Shown: piece by piece, positions 1 to 12,635 of the stretch | Layout: every line of letters starts with the position of its first letter | How positions within the stretch are numbered: position 1 is the first letter of the stretch | From: Myrica gale | Lineage: Eukaryota; Streptophyta; Magnoliopsida; Fagales; Myricaceae | Length of the DNA: 64,000 nt | Direction: 5' to 3' | Assembly (NCBI GenBank): GCA_963930655.1 | Contig: OZ005619.1 | Location: forward strand, 19,119,752 to 19,183,751 | The notes under the pieces: model-generated | Told to the model about the DNA's origin: nothing | Database searches by the model: none | Seen by the model: only the letters and a program-made list of their open reading frames with translations | Program-made: the position numbers and the translations under genes

Positions 1-280
1 CGTGATTGATTATCTTGACATTATTTTCAATACGTATAATTATTAAAATTACGCTCTATTTATTTTTATATGGAGAAAAAAATTATTCGACTGTATCGTT
101 ATCTATCTGAAAGGAACACGTTGGACACCAGCAATACTTTCTATGCAAAAAGCGTCTTCAATCATTTCCTATTCCATCGAGTTGAATTCCACAAAGTTAA
201 TTTGCTCTTTTTGATCTTTTCCGTCACTTTCTCTGTGTTTCTTCTAGAATTGGATTTAATCAGTACTTTTATACTCTTCT

Positions 281-620
281 TGTTAGGTGGTCTTGGGCCT
301 TCTCAACCCCAAAAGCTAGCTCAAGAGGTGAGGTTTTCCCTCACACTTATAAACTGACCACCAACCCCTTCCACAACCGATGTGGGACAACCCCAACAAT
401 CTCCCCCTCACACATCGGGCCCTGAGTTGGATGCAGACAACCCGTTTCTCCCATGGACTGTTGGGCCTGAGACTTGTTGGTAAACCTGGGCTCCGATACC
501 AGTGTTAGGTGGTCTTGGGCCTTCTCAACCCCAAAAGCTAGCTCAAGAGGTGAGGTTTTCCCTCACACTTATAAACTGACCACCAACCTCTTCCACAACC
601 GATGTGGGACAACCCCAACA
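281..620 (-). mobile_element. TRIM (miniature LTR retroelement), structurally whole
   Basis: Two 118-bp direct repeats (281-398 and 503-620) begin TGTT and end AACA and differ at about one position. Both sides are flanked by the 5-bp duplication CTTCT (276-280 and 621-625). Read on the minus strand, the repeat at 503-620 is followed by a primer-binding site like that for initiator Met tRNA (TGGTATCGGAGC, about 491-502), and a purine-rich tract lies just before the other repeat (about 399-410). The internal part is only 104 bp and has no coding capacity, as expected for a TRIM that depends on proteins from other elements. Near-identical LTRs suggest a recent insertion. Confidence 0.9.
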
Positions 621-1719
621 CTTCTGGAGTAGAATTGGATCTCCCTTAAGTCAAACAGTGGGTTGATCATCTATTTGCGTTGCGCTTCCTGCTTTCTGAG
701 ATATCTTAAGCAGAAGTTTTTTCTTTGACTCTAATTATTATGTACATTTAAGGCTGTGCATATAGGGTCTACCGCCACCGCATCGCCATGGACGGCTTCC
801 CCAAATCGGGACCGCCTCCGTCCCGTTATTGGCATGCCTATTTGTTGTGAAGGGGATCAAGCTGCTTAGCCATAGTAAATAGAAAAGCTCGGGACATTTC
901 CAACATTTATCCACCAATTACAGCCCCTCCGAGTGCTAAAGCTCCCCAAACCCAAAATCCTGATAATGAGCTCGCCAATACTTTACGTACCACAGAGAGA
1001 ATAAGAGAGACCTAGTACTGATGCAGTTTCCAAGTCAGTATCTTTTCGCCCTCTTCTATGAGACTATTTGTAGATTTTTCAGAACCCGAATGGTTAAACG
1101 TTTTAACGCATTTTGGGTATTCCGGCAATGGTTCAATGCTTTTTAGTTTTAGCTAACCACATTTTTAATGTAGTTAAGATTGTTTGTTGGCTTTTCACAC
1201 AGCTCCATGCTAATATCCCATCACTGAAGTTGTTTCGCCATTTTTTTTTTCTTTGGGGGTGGTGGGTGCGCACATACCATGTATGTTCTGGATGACACTC
1301 AACTTATTGTATTGAATGCAGTGGTAACAAGTGATATGTACTATGAACAAAAGTTTCAAAGTACGAGGATCGTGGGATTGTTTTCAATAATTGTGTGGCA
1401 ATGATACAAAACAAATTTGAGTTATCTGTCCTTTCTAATCTACATTATGCTTCATTCTGAATTGATCGATTGTAATTTTCTTTATTGGCCATGTAATCAA
1501 CATAATGATTTTGGGGAGTTAGAGACATACAAGAAACAACCATTCGACAATATTGCCTAAAGGAAAATGAAATAAATGTATACAGCCACACAAAAAAAAA
1601 AAATCGCATCTTAACATGATTTCACATATATATAAACTACAAGTTTCGGAAGAGTTTCTACAACTAAGAGGGAATTCCATTCGGCGTGGTTATATTATCA
1701 TCTTTTAGAGCAGTGCTGT
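621..1719. other. Intergenic, nothing recognised
   Basis: This lies between the TRIM and the end of the amine oxidase gene. I see AT-rich DNA with short homopolymer runs and no supported gene. The part next to 1719 probably holds the 3' UTR of the minus-strand amine oxidase gene. Confidence 0.5.
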
Positions 1720-4583
1720 CTAGAGAAATGGGTTGCTTTCGAAATAATTTACCGGCCGTAGCTCGAACCCACCATGAAGGGCTGCCATCACCGGGAAATC
1801 TTCTTGGCATGGAGCGTGATGGAACCCTACTGTGTACCATAGAACAATATCTTTGTTTTCAATCTCTCTATTCCTGCAGATTCAATGAAGAGAAATGAGT
1901 CTCCCACATTCCATCCTTTTTTTTTCTACGTACTCCCACATTCCCATCACTTCGCTTTATTTCCATAGTTTGGGGTATTTCTCAATATTAACATCTCTTT
2001 GAAAAATTAGTTTCACATATATATATAATGGTAGATTTTTACTTTACCTTTGGCTCCAAACGGCTAATCCATCGTCTCCTCGGCTCTCATCCGTATAGAA
2101 CCCCGAAGCCCATCTCTCGGACTTGTTATAGGCGGTCACCCACACCTGGTACTTCGTATAAGCGGCCCTGATCTGCGGGTAATCATCATCCGACAAAAGA
2201 GAATAAACAGGCCGTCCAGTGATCAGCCAGTAGCCTACTTCATTCCCAAGCCTGGTTTTCTTGTTGGGGTTCACTACCGCGAACTCAGCAGGCTCCAAGC
2301 CGAGGCGGATCCTGGCGTCGGCTTCAGTTCTGGCGGTTTCTCCGACGACCGCCCAGTAACTTTTTCTTGGCGTGCTGGTGTTTGGGTCCGAAACTCTTGT
2401 CGTTTGTAACTTGGCTTTGACGAAAGAGTTGTCGTTACCGTCGACATCAAGGTCAAGATAGTAGGTGAGGAAGTGGTCGTGGTTGACGGCCACGGTGTTC
2501 TCTGACACCAAAGTTCCGTATACGCTCTCCGCTATTTCTTCTGTATTTGTGTATGATGTGGCCTTCATCGCCGGAACACCTGTCAGAGCCACCTGGAACA
2601 AAATCCAACTATATTTACTTGGACAAAAACCATTTTCAAAGGAAAAAGTTAAGGTAATACAAATAATTTACTGGCCAGAAAAAAAATTACAAACTTGAAG
2701 GACAAATTATGGCAAGCTCCATATGTCATTTCATCTTAAGAGCTAAATTCATATGAGTAGAGAGGAATGGTTAAGATTAAATTCAGCCTATCTAATGACA
2801 CATAAATATGTCATCTCAATTAATGAGAGAATCCGACTTGAAACAACATACGACCTAACATGCCTCACTAATTAAGTTAGCATGCTCATGTATCATTAGA
2901 TGTGTTGATATTTAATCTTAATTATCTGTCTTTTATCCATTCATACTTAACCTGTTGGATGAAATCTTTTTCCGAAAAAAAAAGAAAGAAGTTCAGGCAA
3001 GGCTAGAAGTTTTGAATCTTTTGATATGGTTCGTAAATGTGCTTCAAAGAATTCATGGTGTTCAGGAATATTGTGGTTTTGTCCACATTCAAGTGTCAAT
3101 CTCTTTGTGGCAATTCTACATCAAACTCTTAAAAATCGCAACCCCTATTCTCAATTAAACATTGATTCGAAAACAAAAGCAGCTTTTCGAAGAGGAAAGT
3201 GAATGAATCTTACCCCAACTGCGATGCTACCACTTCGTTTGAATTCCCAATCAAGAATATAATCGTAATTACCCACATTGGCAATCATTCTCACCACCAA
3301 AGTGGTCTGCTGCTCCCCACTTCTTATCTGCAAGACTAGCCAACTTACTTCAACACTTTGCAGCAGCAACAACAACAACAACTGTAAATAAACAAAAGAT
3401 ACAAGACCAGAACCACAAACCATTCAGGACCAAAACTCGACTACCTTACCACTTTGCCCGGAACATTAATTTCAGTATGTCTCCAAGCTACATCACCACT
3501 ATGTCGCTCAAAGATGCAAATAGCCCCTGGTACCTTTTGTGCCTTCCCATCCGCCCCAACCATATACCCATCCATATATGCAGCATTCTCCGGGCAATCG
3601 ATCAATGGCTGCAGGGTATCAGCTGCTCGCCCAAACCCAAATTCACCAATGTCCATGAAAGTCCTGAAATACCATTCATTTGTGGGATCCGAGTATGGCA
3701 CAAATGTCTCAGATATATGTCCTCTGTACAGCACGCGCCGAAATTCCTTTCTCTTGGCATCAAATATTGAAGCTGTTGAGATGATAACTCCTGCCCGAGC
3801 ATTGAATCCTACATGGAAAACCCAATTAGCCCATTTAACCTCGTAGTCAGCAATGGTGAACCCTTTACCAACATTCGTGCCGTTGAGAGTACTGGAATCA
3901 GGCTTCCCTTTGGACGACTGAAAATCTGTACCCTCAGCTTTAGGCACAGGTGCTCTAAATCTGTCATTGTACGTTGTTATTTTCATCGAATCAACATCAA
4001 CTAGCAGAGTTATCCCCTCAATGGGCCTTGCAAAGACATTAACGGATCCCTCACGATAAAAGCATGCAACTTTAAGAGTTCTTCTTGTAATGGCTTCCCC
4101 ATACCAACCTACTGTAAATGGTACGCAAGAAACTTCCGACAGATTCAAACCCCTCCGGAGAATCGACTCCTTGAATCCGGGATACTGCAAAGGAAGTTTG
4201 CTAGCTAGGAAAAGCTCCTTAAACGTGAGAGGCGGGTAGCCATGGCCACTGTAGACGTGATCTGAGACGATTGAGCCGTTGTTTATGTCTACAATGACTT
4301 CACGAGTCTCACCCCCGGCCCGTACCACTACCTGGGCTCGACGATTTGGTTTGCTTTCTTTACTTGAAGAGAGCCATTTGAGGACATCTTCTTTGTCTGG
4401 TTCTTCAAGATCAACGAAATGATACGTCAGGTTAGGAAGAGAGCCAAGGTGAGACTCCTGAATGGTGAGCCTTATTTGGTCAATTTCTGTGGGGTTGAGA
4501 GGATCTAGGGGGTGATAAAGGCTAGAGACAAAGCAGCAGCATTGTATGAAAGAAACCAGAACTAGAAATACTGGAATAGTCAT
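1720..4583 (-). CDS. Copper amine oxidase (primary amine oxidase), secreted type
   Basis: Copper/topaquinone amine oxidases oxidise primary amines such as putrescine to aldehydes, releasing ammonia and hydrogen peroxide. Four exons join in frame: 4583-3450, 3327-3214, 2592-2048, 1873-1720 (648 aa, near the 650-675 aa usual for plants). The tyrosine that becomes topaquinone is Y399 in the motif [12 protein letters not shown] on the 38-codon second exon. The catalytic-base aspartate is D311 in [10 protein letters not shown]. Copper ligands are the HxH pair H454/H456 (NHDHF) and a histidine of [12 protein letters not shown] near residue 616. I chose the Met at 4583 because it opens a signal peptide ([11 protein letters not shown], then Cys-rich and small residues); a Met 25 codons upstream is open but would bury that peptide. 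There is no C-terminal SKL, so an apoplastic rather than peroxisomal enzyme is inferred. Confidence 0.93.
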
Positions 4584-6256
4584 GAAAGCCGCTTTATAAA
4601 CTCCACCGACAGAATTGACCAAGCACCAGTGCCAATCCGAATTTGAACCAAATGCCAAATGGTAAAAAACGCAGCCCTAAGTAACGCAAAAGTCACTAAG
4701 CAAACAGAGACTGGTCTCTTGAATGGCTTTCACGAAAACTCGACCATAATTTTAGGGAGTCCGAGTCTTCTGTTTAGATTTTTTCAAGGGTTGAAAGATT
4801 CCTGAAAAGCAATTCCCCCCCTCCCAGCCCACCCCAACCCTCCCTTTTTTTTTTTTGCCTTCTCTCCCCTCAGCAACCACCCCACTTTTTGGACTACTTA
4901 CATAAGAACGCACACCATGACCAAGTGTTCTACCTGCTCTCCTTCGTGAAAGTGGTACCTGAGAATTTACATATATATAAAGGCAAAGAGGGCAGGCAGC
5001 CGTAGGTTTGAAGTTGAGAAATACAATGTCTTAGACTCAATCTGTAAAGCACGAGATCCATGGCCACTTGCATTTTTCTTAGTCCTTTTCTTGCATTAAG
5101 AGCAAGAATAAATTACTTCACCTGCTTTTACTTTTATAGTTGAAATGAGAGGCACGCTAACGTAATCCTCTTAATTTACAAACCTAAGCCCTTGTGAATG
5201 AACCACATTCCGAATGAAATCTGGAAAAAAAAACCCCAACCATCCACTTTGTCATGAATCCCTATAGAAAATCAATTCCTGTGAAAAAATTAAGTTGCGA
5301 TCTCATTTACAACCCTAAAAAGCGTCCGCGTACATTGGAGTCAAATTTTTTGCTCCAACAAATCTTGAGTTGAATTGATTACTTAATGAAAAATAAGTAA
5401 TCAATTCACTTTGCATGATAATTCCACGTTCGGGTTGCAGGTTTTGTCGATGGAGGGCCAAGCACAGTTTCATTGAAGGTGACTCTGTAAGCAATAATGG
5501 CAGCAACAGCATTAATAACTGGCAGAGACCAAAAAAAAGAAGAGGAATTAATTACAGGCATGACCCCATCCTATCCACAACCTGCTTCGTAAAGTAAAGA
5601 TAATCAGTTCTTTTTAACTTCCTTCGACAGCGGTGCATAGTGTACTTCAAGCACAATCCAAGGATTTGGACCATTTTTAAATGGAGAAATTACTCCACTT
5701 GACGTCTTATGGTCCTTTCCTATATCCCCCTATACCGGCTCTAACCACGCGGTCTCTAACCTCCCGTCACTAAAGCACGCTCTTTGTCCACGACTGAGTC
5801 AAATGTTTAACGTTAAAGGCAAATGATCTTTACTGCTAATCAACGACGGGTTTCGTGGCCCACAAACCTTCGAAATCAAAATTGCGCCACGGTGCATGGA
5901 AAGCGTCTCCACACAACATCGACGAGTCGGTATCCCAGTCACAATTTTGCTACGACCTGGATTAGTCAAGAATATTTGTTGAGCCGACATTTTGCTGCCG
6001 ACGAGCTGATACACGTTGGCAAAGGCAAGGGCAGGGACGAACCTAAGGGGGCTAGCGAGGGCATGACCCCCAAACTTTTTACAAATTTTTTTATACATGG
6101 TCAAAATTTTAATTTTTTGCAATTTTTTTTTAATATAAAGGCAAAATTGATAATTATCTTTGTAAGGGTCCTCCAAATTTTTCGAAGAAATAAAATGAGA
6201 GAATGAATAATTACTTTATCAGTGAGCCTCAAAATTTTTAAAGAAAAAAATACTAA
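4584..6256. other. Upstream region of the amine oxidase gene
   Basis: This stretch should contain the minus-strand promoter and leader of the amine oxidase gene. A TATATATA-type run at about 4970-4982 could serve either strand. A perfect hairpin lies at 5371-5408. The rest is low-complexity pyrimidine and AT-rich sequence without a supported gene. Confidence 0.4.
5371..5408. repeat. Perfect 15-bp inverted repeat with 8-nt loop
   Basis: The left arm (5371-5385, TGAATTGATTACTTA) is the exact reverse complement of the right arm (5394-5408), with an 8-nt loop. It may be a cruciform, a relic of a small transposon, or a terminator-like fold. No target duplication was found. Confidence 0.7.
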
Positions 6257-6445
6257 GAGCATGTTCGGTTAAACAAAATCCTCAAGATTTTATTGAATTT
6301 TCAGAATACAAAAAATGCTACAACCAAACATCATTTTTAATACTACATAAAAATAACTAAAACATGCATACTAATAAAATTAACATCACCTAAAAATTTT
6401 CAAAACATAAAAAATTCTCAAAAAAATTCCTAACCGAACACCCTC
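6257..6445. mobile_element. MITE, Tourist/Harbinger-like, 189 bp
   Basis: The ends are GAGCATGTTCGGTTA and, on the other strand, GAGGGTGTTCGGTTA. The element is flanked by TAA on both sides (6254-6256 and 6446-6448), the 3-bp duplication typical of PIF/Harbinger relatives. The interior is AT-rich and noncoding. Similar ends occur at 30951-31706 and 40383-40561. Confidence 0.75.
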
Positions 6446-8980
6446 TAAGAGTTTATCCTTTTTTTTCTCTCTCTCCCTTCCTTTATTTTCTAAAATTAAT
6501 CTCTCACTCTTTCTTCAGTCTCTTTTGTAGAGTGTCTTTCTTCATCCCTCTTTTCTAGAGTATCTTTTTACTTTTATCTCTCTCTCCTTTTTCTAAAATT
6601 TATTTTTTTTTTCTTTCTCTCATTTCCTACCTCTCAATGCCCTCTCCAATTTTTTTTTTTAAAAAATTTCGCTCAATGGCCACTTTTTTTCTCTCTCCCA
6701 CTATTTTATCTCATATACAGAAAATAACAAAATTCATACTCAACTCTTGGAATACAAAAAACTTTTTGCTTTGCAATAAAAAAAAAGTCATCTTCAAAGT
6801 TAGAATTCTAAATGTTATTACATTTAATTATTATTGTCTTTTAAAAAAACATACTCATTTCATTATTATTGTTTAATTAAAATATTATTGCTCTATTATT
6901 TTTGTGTGTCTATGTTATTTTGACTAAATTATAATATTTCTTTGTGCATTTGGCAATAATTTATGAGCCATTTATTCTGAAGATTTTAAATTTTCGATTA
7001 CATTAGGTCGCATAAGGTTTTAGTACTAATATAATAATTGATGACTTTTACTCGAAATTTCAATTCAATTAGTATAATTGATGCGAATTTGGATTTAATA
7101 ATTAAGTGAAAGTTTATATATATTTTTTTAAAGTTTTAGAATATGTTATTGCATTTTGATTATGCTTATTTTGATTATAATGAAAATTTGAAGGTCATGA
7201 GATTAATCAAAGTATACTTAAAATGATCTTGACACCTATTAAAAAAAATTTCAAGCAAAAATTATATTTTATCCCCTAAAGATAAATCCTGGCTACGTCT
7301 CTCGGTAAGGTAATACAAAAGTTTAAAACCGGGAGAAAAGTGGGAAACAACTCCCACGAATTTTTGCATATGAAAATTTGGAAAGAGTGCGGCAGAGAGC
7401 AATAGACAAAAGTGCCAAACTGATGCCTGAACGGGAGACATTCTGTTCGGCAATGAGTGCGGCAAACAGCGGAAGACATTCTGTTCTCTGGCTCTATTTT
7501 GGTTTGTACACATTTTGGTTGAGAAATATTCATATCATTCAGTCCCAGTTCCAAAAGAGGAGTGTAAGGAAAGAGAGCCATGGGAAAAAGCAAGGAGGAA
7601 GCAAGAAGATGAGGCAACGAGTATCAAGAAGAAGAAGAAAAAGGCGAGGCAGAGAAAAGAGAGCCAGGAAAACCGAGCGAAGATAATGTATGGGTAGTGT
7701 GAAAGGAGGGAGAATGGGGGTTAGAATGAGGTATCAGATAGAGAGGGGAGGGAGGTAGAGGGAGCGGAAGAGAGGACGGTGCCGAAAGAAATAAACCTCA
7801 GGGAGGCAGATGGGAGAAAACTCCAGAGAACTCTCATAACGAGAGCGGATCGCTTGCGGTGAAGTTACGGTATAGTTTCTGTGACTTAGTTTGCTTTGAA
7901 ATTTATGCAAAGCTAATGCTATAGTTCTTCTGTAGTTTTCTAATCATCTATAGATGGAAATGTGAGAAGTTTCTTGAATCGATCTCGATGATCTGCTTCT
8001 TATTTGTTACCTTTGTCTACTATATTAGAGGTTGCGTTTGTGAATGGTTCAACCATATTGTTGATACAATGATTTTGTGGTGAATATTGTCTGAAGCTTA
8101 TGACTATTGAAGCTCAATTCATGTCCTTGTAGATTATTGGTTGCCTTTGTGAAAAAGTCCAATCTTATTGTCGAGTAACATTTACTGCAAATCTTGTTGG
8201 ATATATACCCAGGCTCTTCTGAAAGACTAAAATGTTGCAAATATGGCTCTCCTCATGAGCCTTGCACTCAAAGTCTTTAGAAATTGCCTCGTAAATTCTG
8301 TTTATGGGGGATCTTGTTCATCGGCATGATATCAATGCATCTTGGAACTGATATGTTGTACTTGAAAAGTTGAGCTGCTTTATGAGTCTCATCATCTGGG
8401 TTTGAGTGCATCTAATTAGTGATAATGCTGCATCTTTCTCTACTTGTCCCTTCCTTGGTGTCTTTTATTGGAATCATCCTTGCAACCCAATAAATCAGCC
8501 CTTGCAGAGATTTATTTCACACCTCTCCTACAACCACACAATAGACAAAGCCACCCATGGAAAATAGGAAGGTGGATGATTAAATATAATGCACAATAAT
8601 TGGATTCTGTGCATGATGTTATGCCTTTTTTTTTCTTTTATGCAAAATCCCGAAAATGTCTTACTTCAATTCTATGAGTTGATGCCACTTTCTGAACTTG
8701 AGCTCTTGGGTATATTGCATTCGGTGTTTTGAAAGGACCGTCTAGGCTGTTAGCCTCCACTCCTCTCCTTCAATTTAGCCAGAAACAGAGCAAGAGAACA
8801 GAATGTCTTCCGCTCTCTGATTGAAGTTACTATTGAGCCATGCTAATTTATCATTTAGTAACTGAACTCCTTTAACAAACAAATGTTTTTGAACTGCCAG
8901 AGTTTTCATCTTGCTTACTATTGTGTCTCGGTTGTTGCTACTTCATTATGAATTTGGTTTGTGATGATGTTCCTTGGCAG
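6446..8980. other. Intergenic with purine-rich tract and an inverted repeat pair
   Basis: 6450-7300 is T- and A-rich low-complexity DNA. 7550-7830 is strongly purine-rich on the plus strand. A 21-bp sequence at 7469-7489 recurs exactly in inverted orientation at 8793-8813, so the 1.3 kb between may be a decayed transposon. Open frames in the purine tract encode only Lys/Arg/Glu-rich strings and are not called as genes. Confidence 0.4.
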
Positions 8981-9583
8981 AAGTGACATTCTATAAACAC
9001 GCTGCCACTGACCAACCAAAAGCTAAAGCAAAGTCTGTTGTCAAGCCCTTTCTCGCTAGGAGCTCCAACTTGATGAAACCTACGGCAAGCCAGTTGGCTA
9101 AGCAAAATCAGCATGTCCAAGTTGCTGTTTCCAGGTGATTTTCTGCAATGCGATGTTCTTAATTTCTGCAGTTGTTGAGCTGTTTTCTAATTGATTAGCA
9201 AAATCTCAGACTAATAGTTGTAGATCTTATTGCCTTTACAGTTCATGATGACTCTTCATTGTTCCAAGATTAATTTTTGGCAGGCTTAATCATGTACCTA
9301 CATTTATATGTTCTCTGTTCCTTTCATATCAACTGTGGTTAAATGCTCCCCGTGTCTATATTCCATGCCCTTGATTCCAACACAGTGCTTTTTAACAAGA
9401 TGTGGGCACCTACTGTTATATCTTATTGACTTTACTATACTCATTTTTCAGAAATTCAACCAACCTACTGTTAGATTTCAAACGCAACTGGTTCAAAATA
9501 GTGAGAGGAGCTTACATATATCTTCTGGTGTTGAAAATCAAGCTGCCAAGAGGCAGAAGCTGGAGGGAGGTCAGTTACGAAAG
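8981..9583 (+). pseudogene. TPX2-like gene fragment (two exons)
   Basis: TPX2 proteins bind microtubules and Aurora kinase during spindle assembly. Two exon-like pieces resemble the region just N-terminal of the repeats in plant TPX2. The first (8981-9134, acceptor CAG before, GTGATT donor after) encodes KPFLARSSNLMKPTASQLAK and continues to VAVSR. The second (9452-9583, flanked by TTTTTCAG and GTAAAG) encodes SSGVENQAAKRQKLEGGQLR. Joined at these splice signals the frames do not agree: exon one ends in phase 2, while the TPX2-like frame of exon two starts in phase 0. No other TPX2 exon is visible on either side. A dead duplicated or captured fragment is the simplest reading; identification rests on remembered family motifs. 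Confidence 0.55.
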
Positions 9584-10453
9584 GTAAAGTTGTATGAACC
9601 TCTGACAGTCTATATTCTGTGAGCCCTTGAAAGCAGTATATAGATTTGGGTATATGACGTGGGGCTATGTTTTAGGCAGCCTATATGATCCACTATTTGG
9701 TGCTTAGTTGTGAATTCTTGTTTGCTGTTTGAGACCGGCTTCACTGTTTCAGTCTGGCCACCCTGTAAGTTTTCATTTTTGTACCTCTTTCAGCTTCGTG
9801 ACGTAATTAATAAAGTTTGCTTTCTCTTATCTGTTGGCTCTTGTAATGTTTCGTTCACGGGCATTACTCTTGTGCATTATGACAAACATTTCATGGGCAC
9901 AAATGCTCTCTTGCAGTGCCAATGCTAGCTGAAAAATCCTCATGTCCCGAATACAACCAGTGCACAATAAAGTTATTTCAACAAGTCAATGCTGAGGAAT
10001 TCCGTCCTTCGGCAGACATGTATTGTGTGAAAATAGAGTTGCTGCGTTGAGAAAGAGAAAAAGAGAAAGGATACAATTTTCTAATCTTTGCACAGTTGTA
10101 TTACACAGTTAACAATTTTGTAATCCTTGCTACATTTTGTAATCCTTACTGCATTGTAATCATTATCAATTTGTTGTATACAACACATTGAAGAGAAATG
10201 AAATATTTGAATATATTTACATATTTGTATGGTTGTTTGGTAGAGAAAGAACACATACAAAAACAAATTGCGTATTTAGAAATGTAGACAACGCCCACCC
10301 ACGACAACCGGGCAACCAACGCAGTCGTGGGCCAAACTATTGTCCACGACTATTGTCTTGTCGGGAGTGGCCATTTGCAACGGAAGAAGATCTTCGGCGA
10401 GAAGCAAGTACGACCAGCTCGTCCGACTAGCAGTCCTCATCATCGACGAGTAA
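9584..10453. other. Intergenic, nothing recognised
   Basis: This lies between the TPX2-like fragment and a MITE. 10070-10260 is AT-rich. 10285-10440 is more GC-rich with open frames on both strands but no recognisable protein. Confidence 0.4.
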
Positions 10454-10684
10454 CGTAGCGTTTGTTTCCCAAAATGTTGGGCATCCAACATATCGGACAT
10501 ATTATAAAAAATTAATAATTAATAAATTTTTTTACATCAAATAATTCTTTATTATTATAATATTCATTCAAATTTTCTCTCTCATCAATTTTTCACCAAC
10601 TCCCATAAAATATTTTTACTTTTCCACCAACCACAATATCCCAACATTTCCACCACCCCAAAATTTCCACAAACAAACACCACC
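10454..10684. mobile_element. MITE, Tourist-like, 231 bp
   Basis: The ends are CGTAGCGTTTGTTT and, on the other strand, GGTGGTGTTTGTTT. TAA flanks both sides (10451-10453 and 10685-10687). The interior is AT-rich and noncoding. It interrupts a moderately GC-rich stretch (10285-10930). Confidence 0.75.
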
Positions 10685-11876
10685 TAAATATAGTGCCTCC
10701 CTGCCCCGACAAAGGTGTTGAGACGTCGAAGACGAGCTATCTGGACGCCACAATGTCGACGAAGCTTCGACGACCCTTTATCGTGGCTGAAGAGTTCTTA
10801 CGACGTCTTATTCCATTTGTTGCTACAGAACCCTCCGTCGGTGATGACCCATTTTCTTGTAGTGCTACATCGATCACTACGAATGTTCGTGTCACAATTT
10901 GCTGGACGGGACCTATGGCTACACCTAGCTAATTAGCCATTTCCGGATCAACTTCTTTTCTGATTTTCTTCTCAAAATATACCCCATAGTTGAGAGAAGT
11001 CTATATTGAGGTCAACATGTTGTATCTGTTTTTTTTACTAAATTTTATTATACATTTTAAATAGAAAATTACAAAGAATTCAGATCCATATATTCCCTAG
11101 CTACTAATGATTGGAGCTACTTAGTATGTGGAGACTCGAAGCTGTCTTAAAGACAAATGGGAATTAGTTATTGATAAAAACATTGATTTAAAGGTACTTT
11201 GGTGGTGTTAAGGTAATACTACTACCAGGTAAGTCGTAATGCACGTTACGATTAATTGCAATCACTAAGAGAAGTGTATATTGTGGGGATCCACTAAGAT
11301 GTTCAACGTTTAAGTACATATTCCATCCGGCTTATACAAACCAAAAAAAAACATAGATTCTATCGGTTCGCAAAAGACGTATTCATTCACTTGTTTACAA
11401 AATAAATATACAAGCCTAAATCACAAGAAGAGCTATCTTGCTGACCTAGATCTATCCTTTAAGACAACATTCCGTTGAGTGATGCACACGAGATCGGCCT
11501 CACATTCCACGTGAAACTCGCCCAATAATAAAGTGACTCGAACCCATACCCAAACACCTAAACACGGTGGTATAACGGTCTACTTAAAATCTTCCCCTCC
11601 AACCATGGCGCCTTGACTACAAAATAAGTACATAACCCACCAAGAATAATGTAAAAGCTTTTATTTTGGGGAATGCATATTTTAGGCCAACTTGTGCCCC
11701 TGTTGTTCTAGTCTGTGCCTGGTGCTTTCAGGCCTGGCTGGGAAAAGAAGCCCATCCAACCCAACCTTTAAGGGCCCAAACTTCCAATTGTGGTCCTCCA
11801 CAAAACACGCAATATTTTGTGCAAGCAGCATGTGATCGAAGCTTTTAACACACCAGCTACTGGACGTGCGAGACTG
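10685..11876. other. Intergenic, nothing recognised
   Basis: 10700-10930 is GC-richer with short open frames that I cannot assign. The remainder up to the next MITE is AT-rich without supported genes. Confidence 0.4.
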
Positions 11877-12074
11877 AAGGTGTGTTTGTGTTATAAAATT
11901 TTAGTGTTGTTAAAATTTTAGGTATTGGGTTTAGTGAAAAAGTGAAGAGAGGTAATTTTTTATATTTTTTTGTAGTGAATAGTAGTAATTTGATGGGGGA
12001 GAGAGAGATTATATTATAATTTTTTATTGTGTTAAAATTTTAAAGTGTGTAAAATTTTAGAACGTAACGCACCG
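11877..12074. mobile_element. MITE, 198 bp, related to one near the right edge
   Basis: The ends are imperfect inverted repeats (AGGTGTGTTTGTG and, on the other strand, CGGTGCGTTACGT). TGA flanks both sides (11874-11876 and 12075-12077). The interior contains GGTATTGGGTTTAGTG followed by an AAGTG and GAGAG-rich block, which recurs in reverse orientation at about 63832-63990. Confidence 0.65.
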
Positions 12075-12635
12075 TGAGAATCAGAACCAAATGGATCCAA
12101 ATCCCCCGATTCGAAAGAGCTTGTCGGTTCACACTCTGGCACCTGTCAGCACAAAGTTTCCTCGTTACGCCACGTAGCTTTTCTCGACACTTCTGGCGAG
12201 CACCGAATAAATAAAATATTTCAATTTTAGCAACGACGACATACTCTCTCTCTTTGCAGGTTGGGATCGTGTGCCACTTGTTTGACTGAAATCTACACCC
12301 CCATCTTTCATAGTAAGACGTGGAATGAATCGAGTGGCTCAAAAACTGGACCCACACTGCCACTGTAGCCCAAATGCAACATCAGAACAATAAACACTGC
12401 AATATGAGGGTATGCGATCTGTCTCTGAGTGTTAGCATGTCAGTGTTTCCCCTTTGCACGGGGAAGGAAAAGCCACGGTCTTTCTTTCTGCCATAATCTC
12501 TGGGAAGCTCTAGAAGTCGAGAACCTTTGTATTAGTTCCTTGGCAACCCGACTCTTCTGAAACACAGTGTGTCCTTCCAATCATATTCTCAATCTCCACA
12601 AGAGCGTCCATCTCTCTTCGTCGCCTCCGTGAGCA

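Noticed and set aside
3454-4004. Plus-strand frames within the amine oxidase gene
   Set aside because: They are antisense to the first amine oxidase exon, which carries clear family motifs.
7378-7697. Open frames encoding Lys/Arg/Glu-rich proteins
   Set aside because: They lie in a purine-rich tract, two frames are open at once, and neither shows a recognisable domain or splice context.
11530-11560. tRNA-like GACTCGAACCC stretch
   Set aside because: Only a T-loop-like string is present; no cloverleaf can be formed around it.
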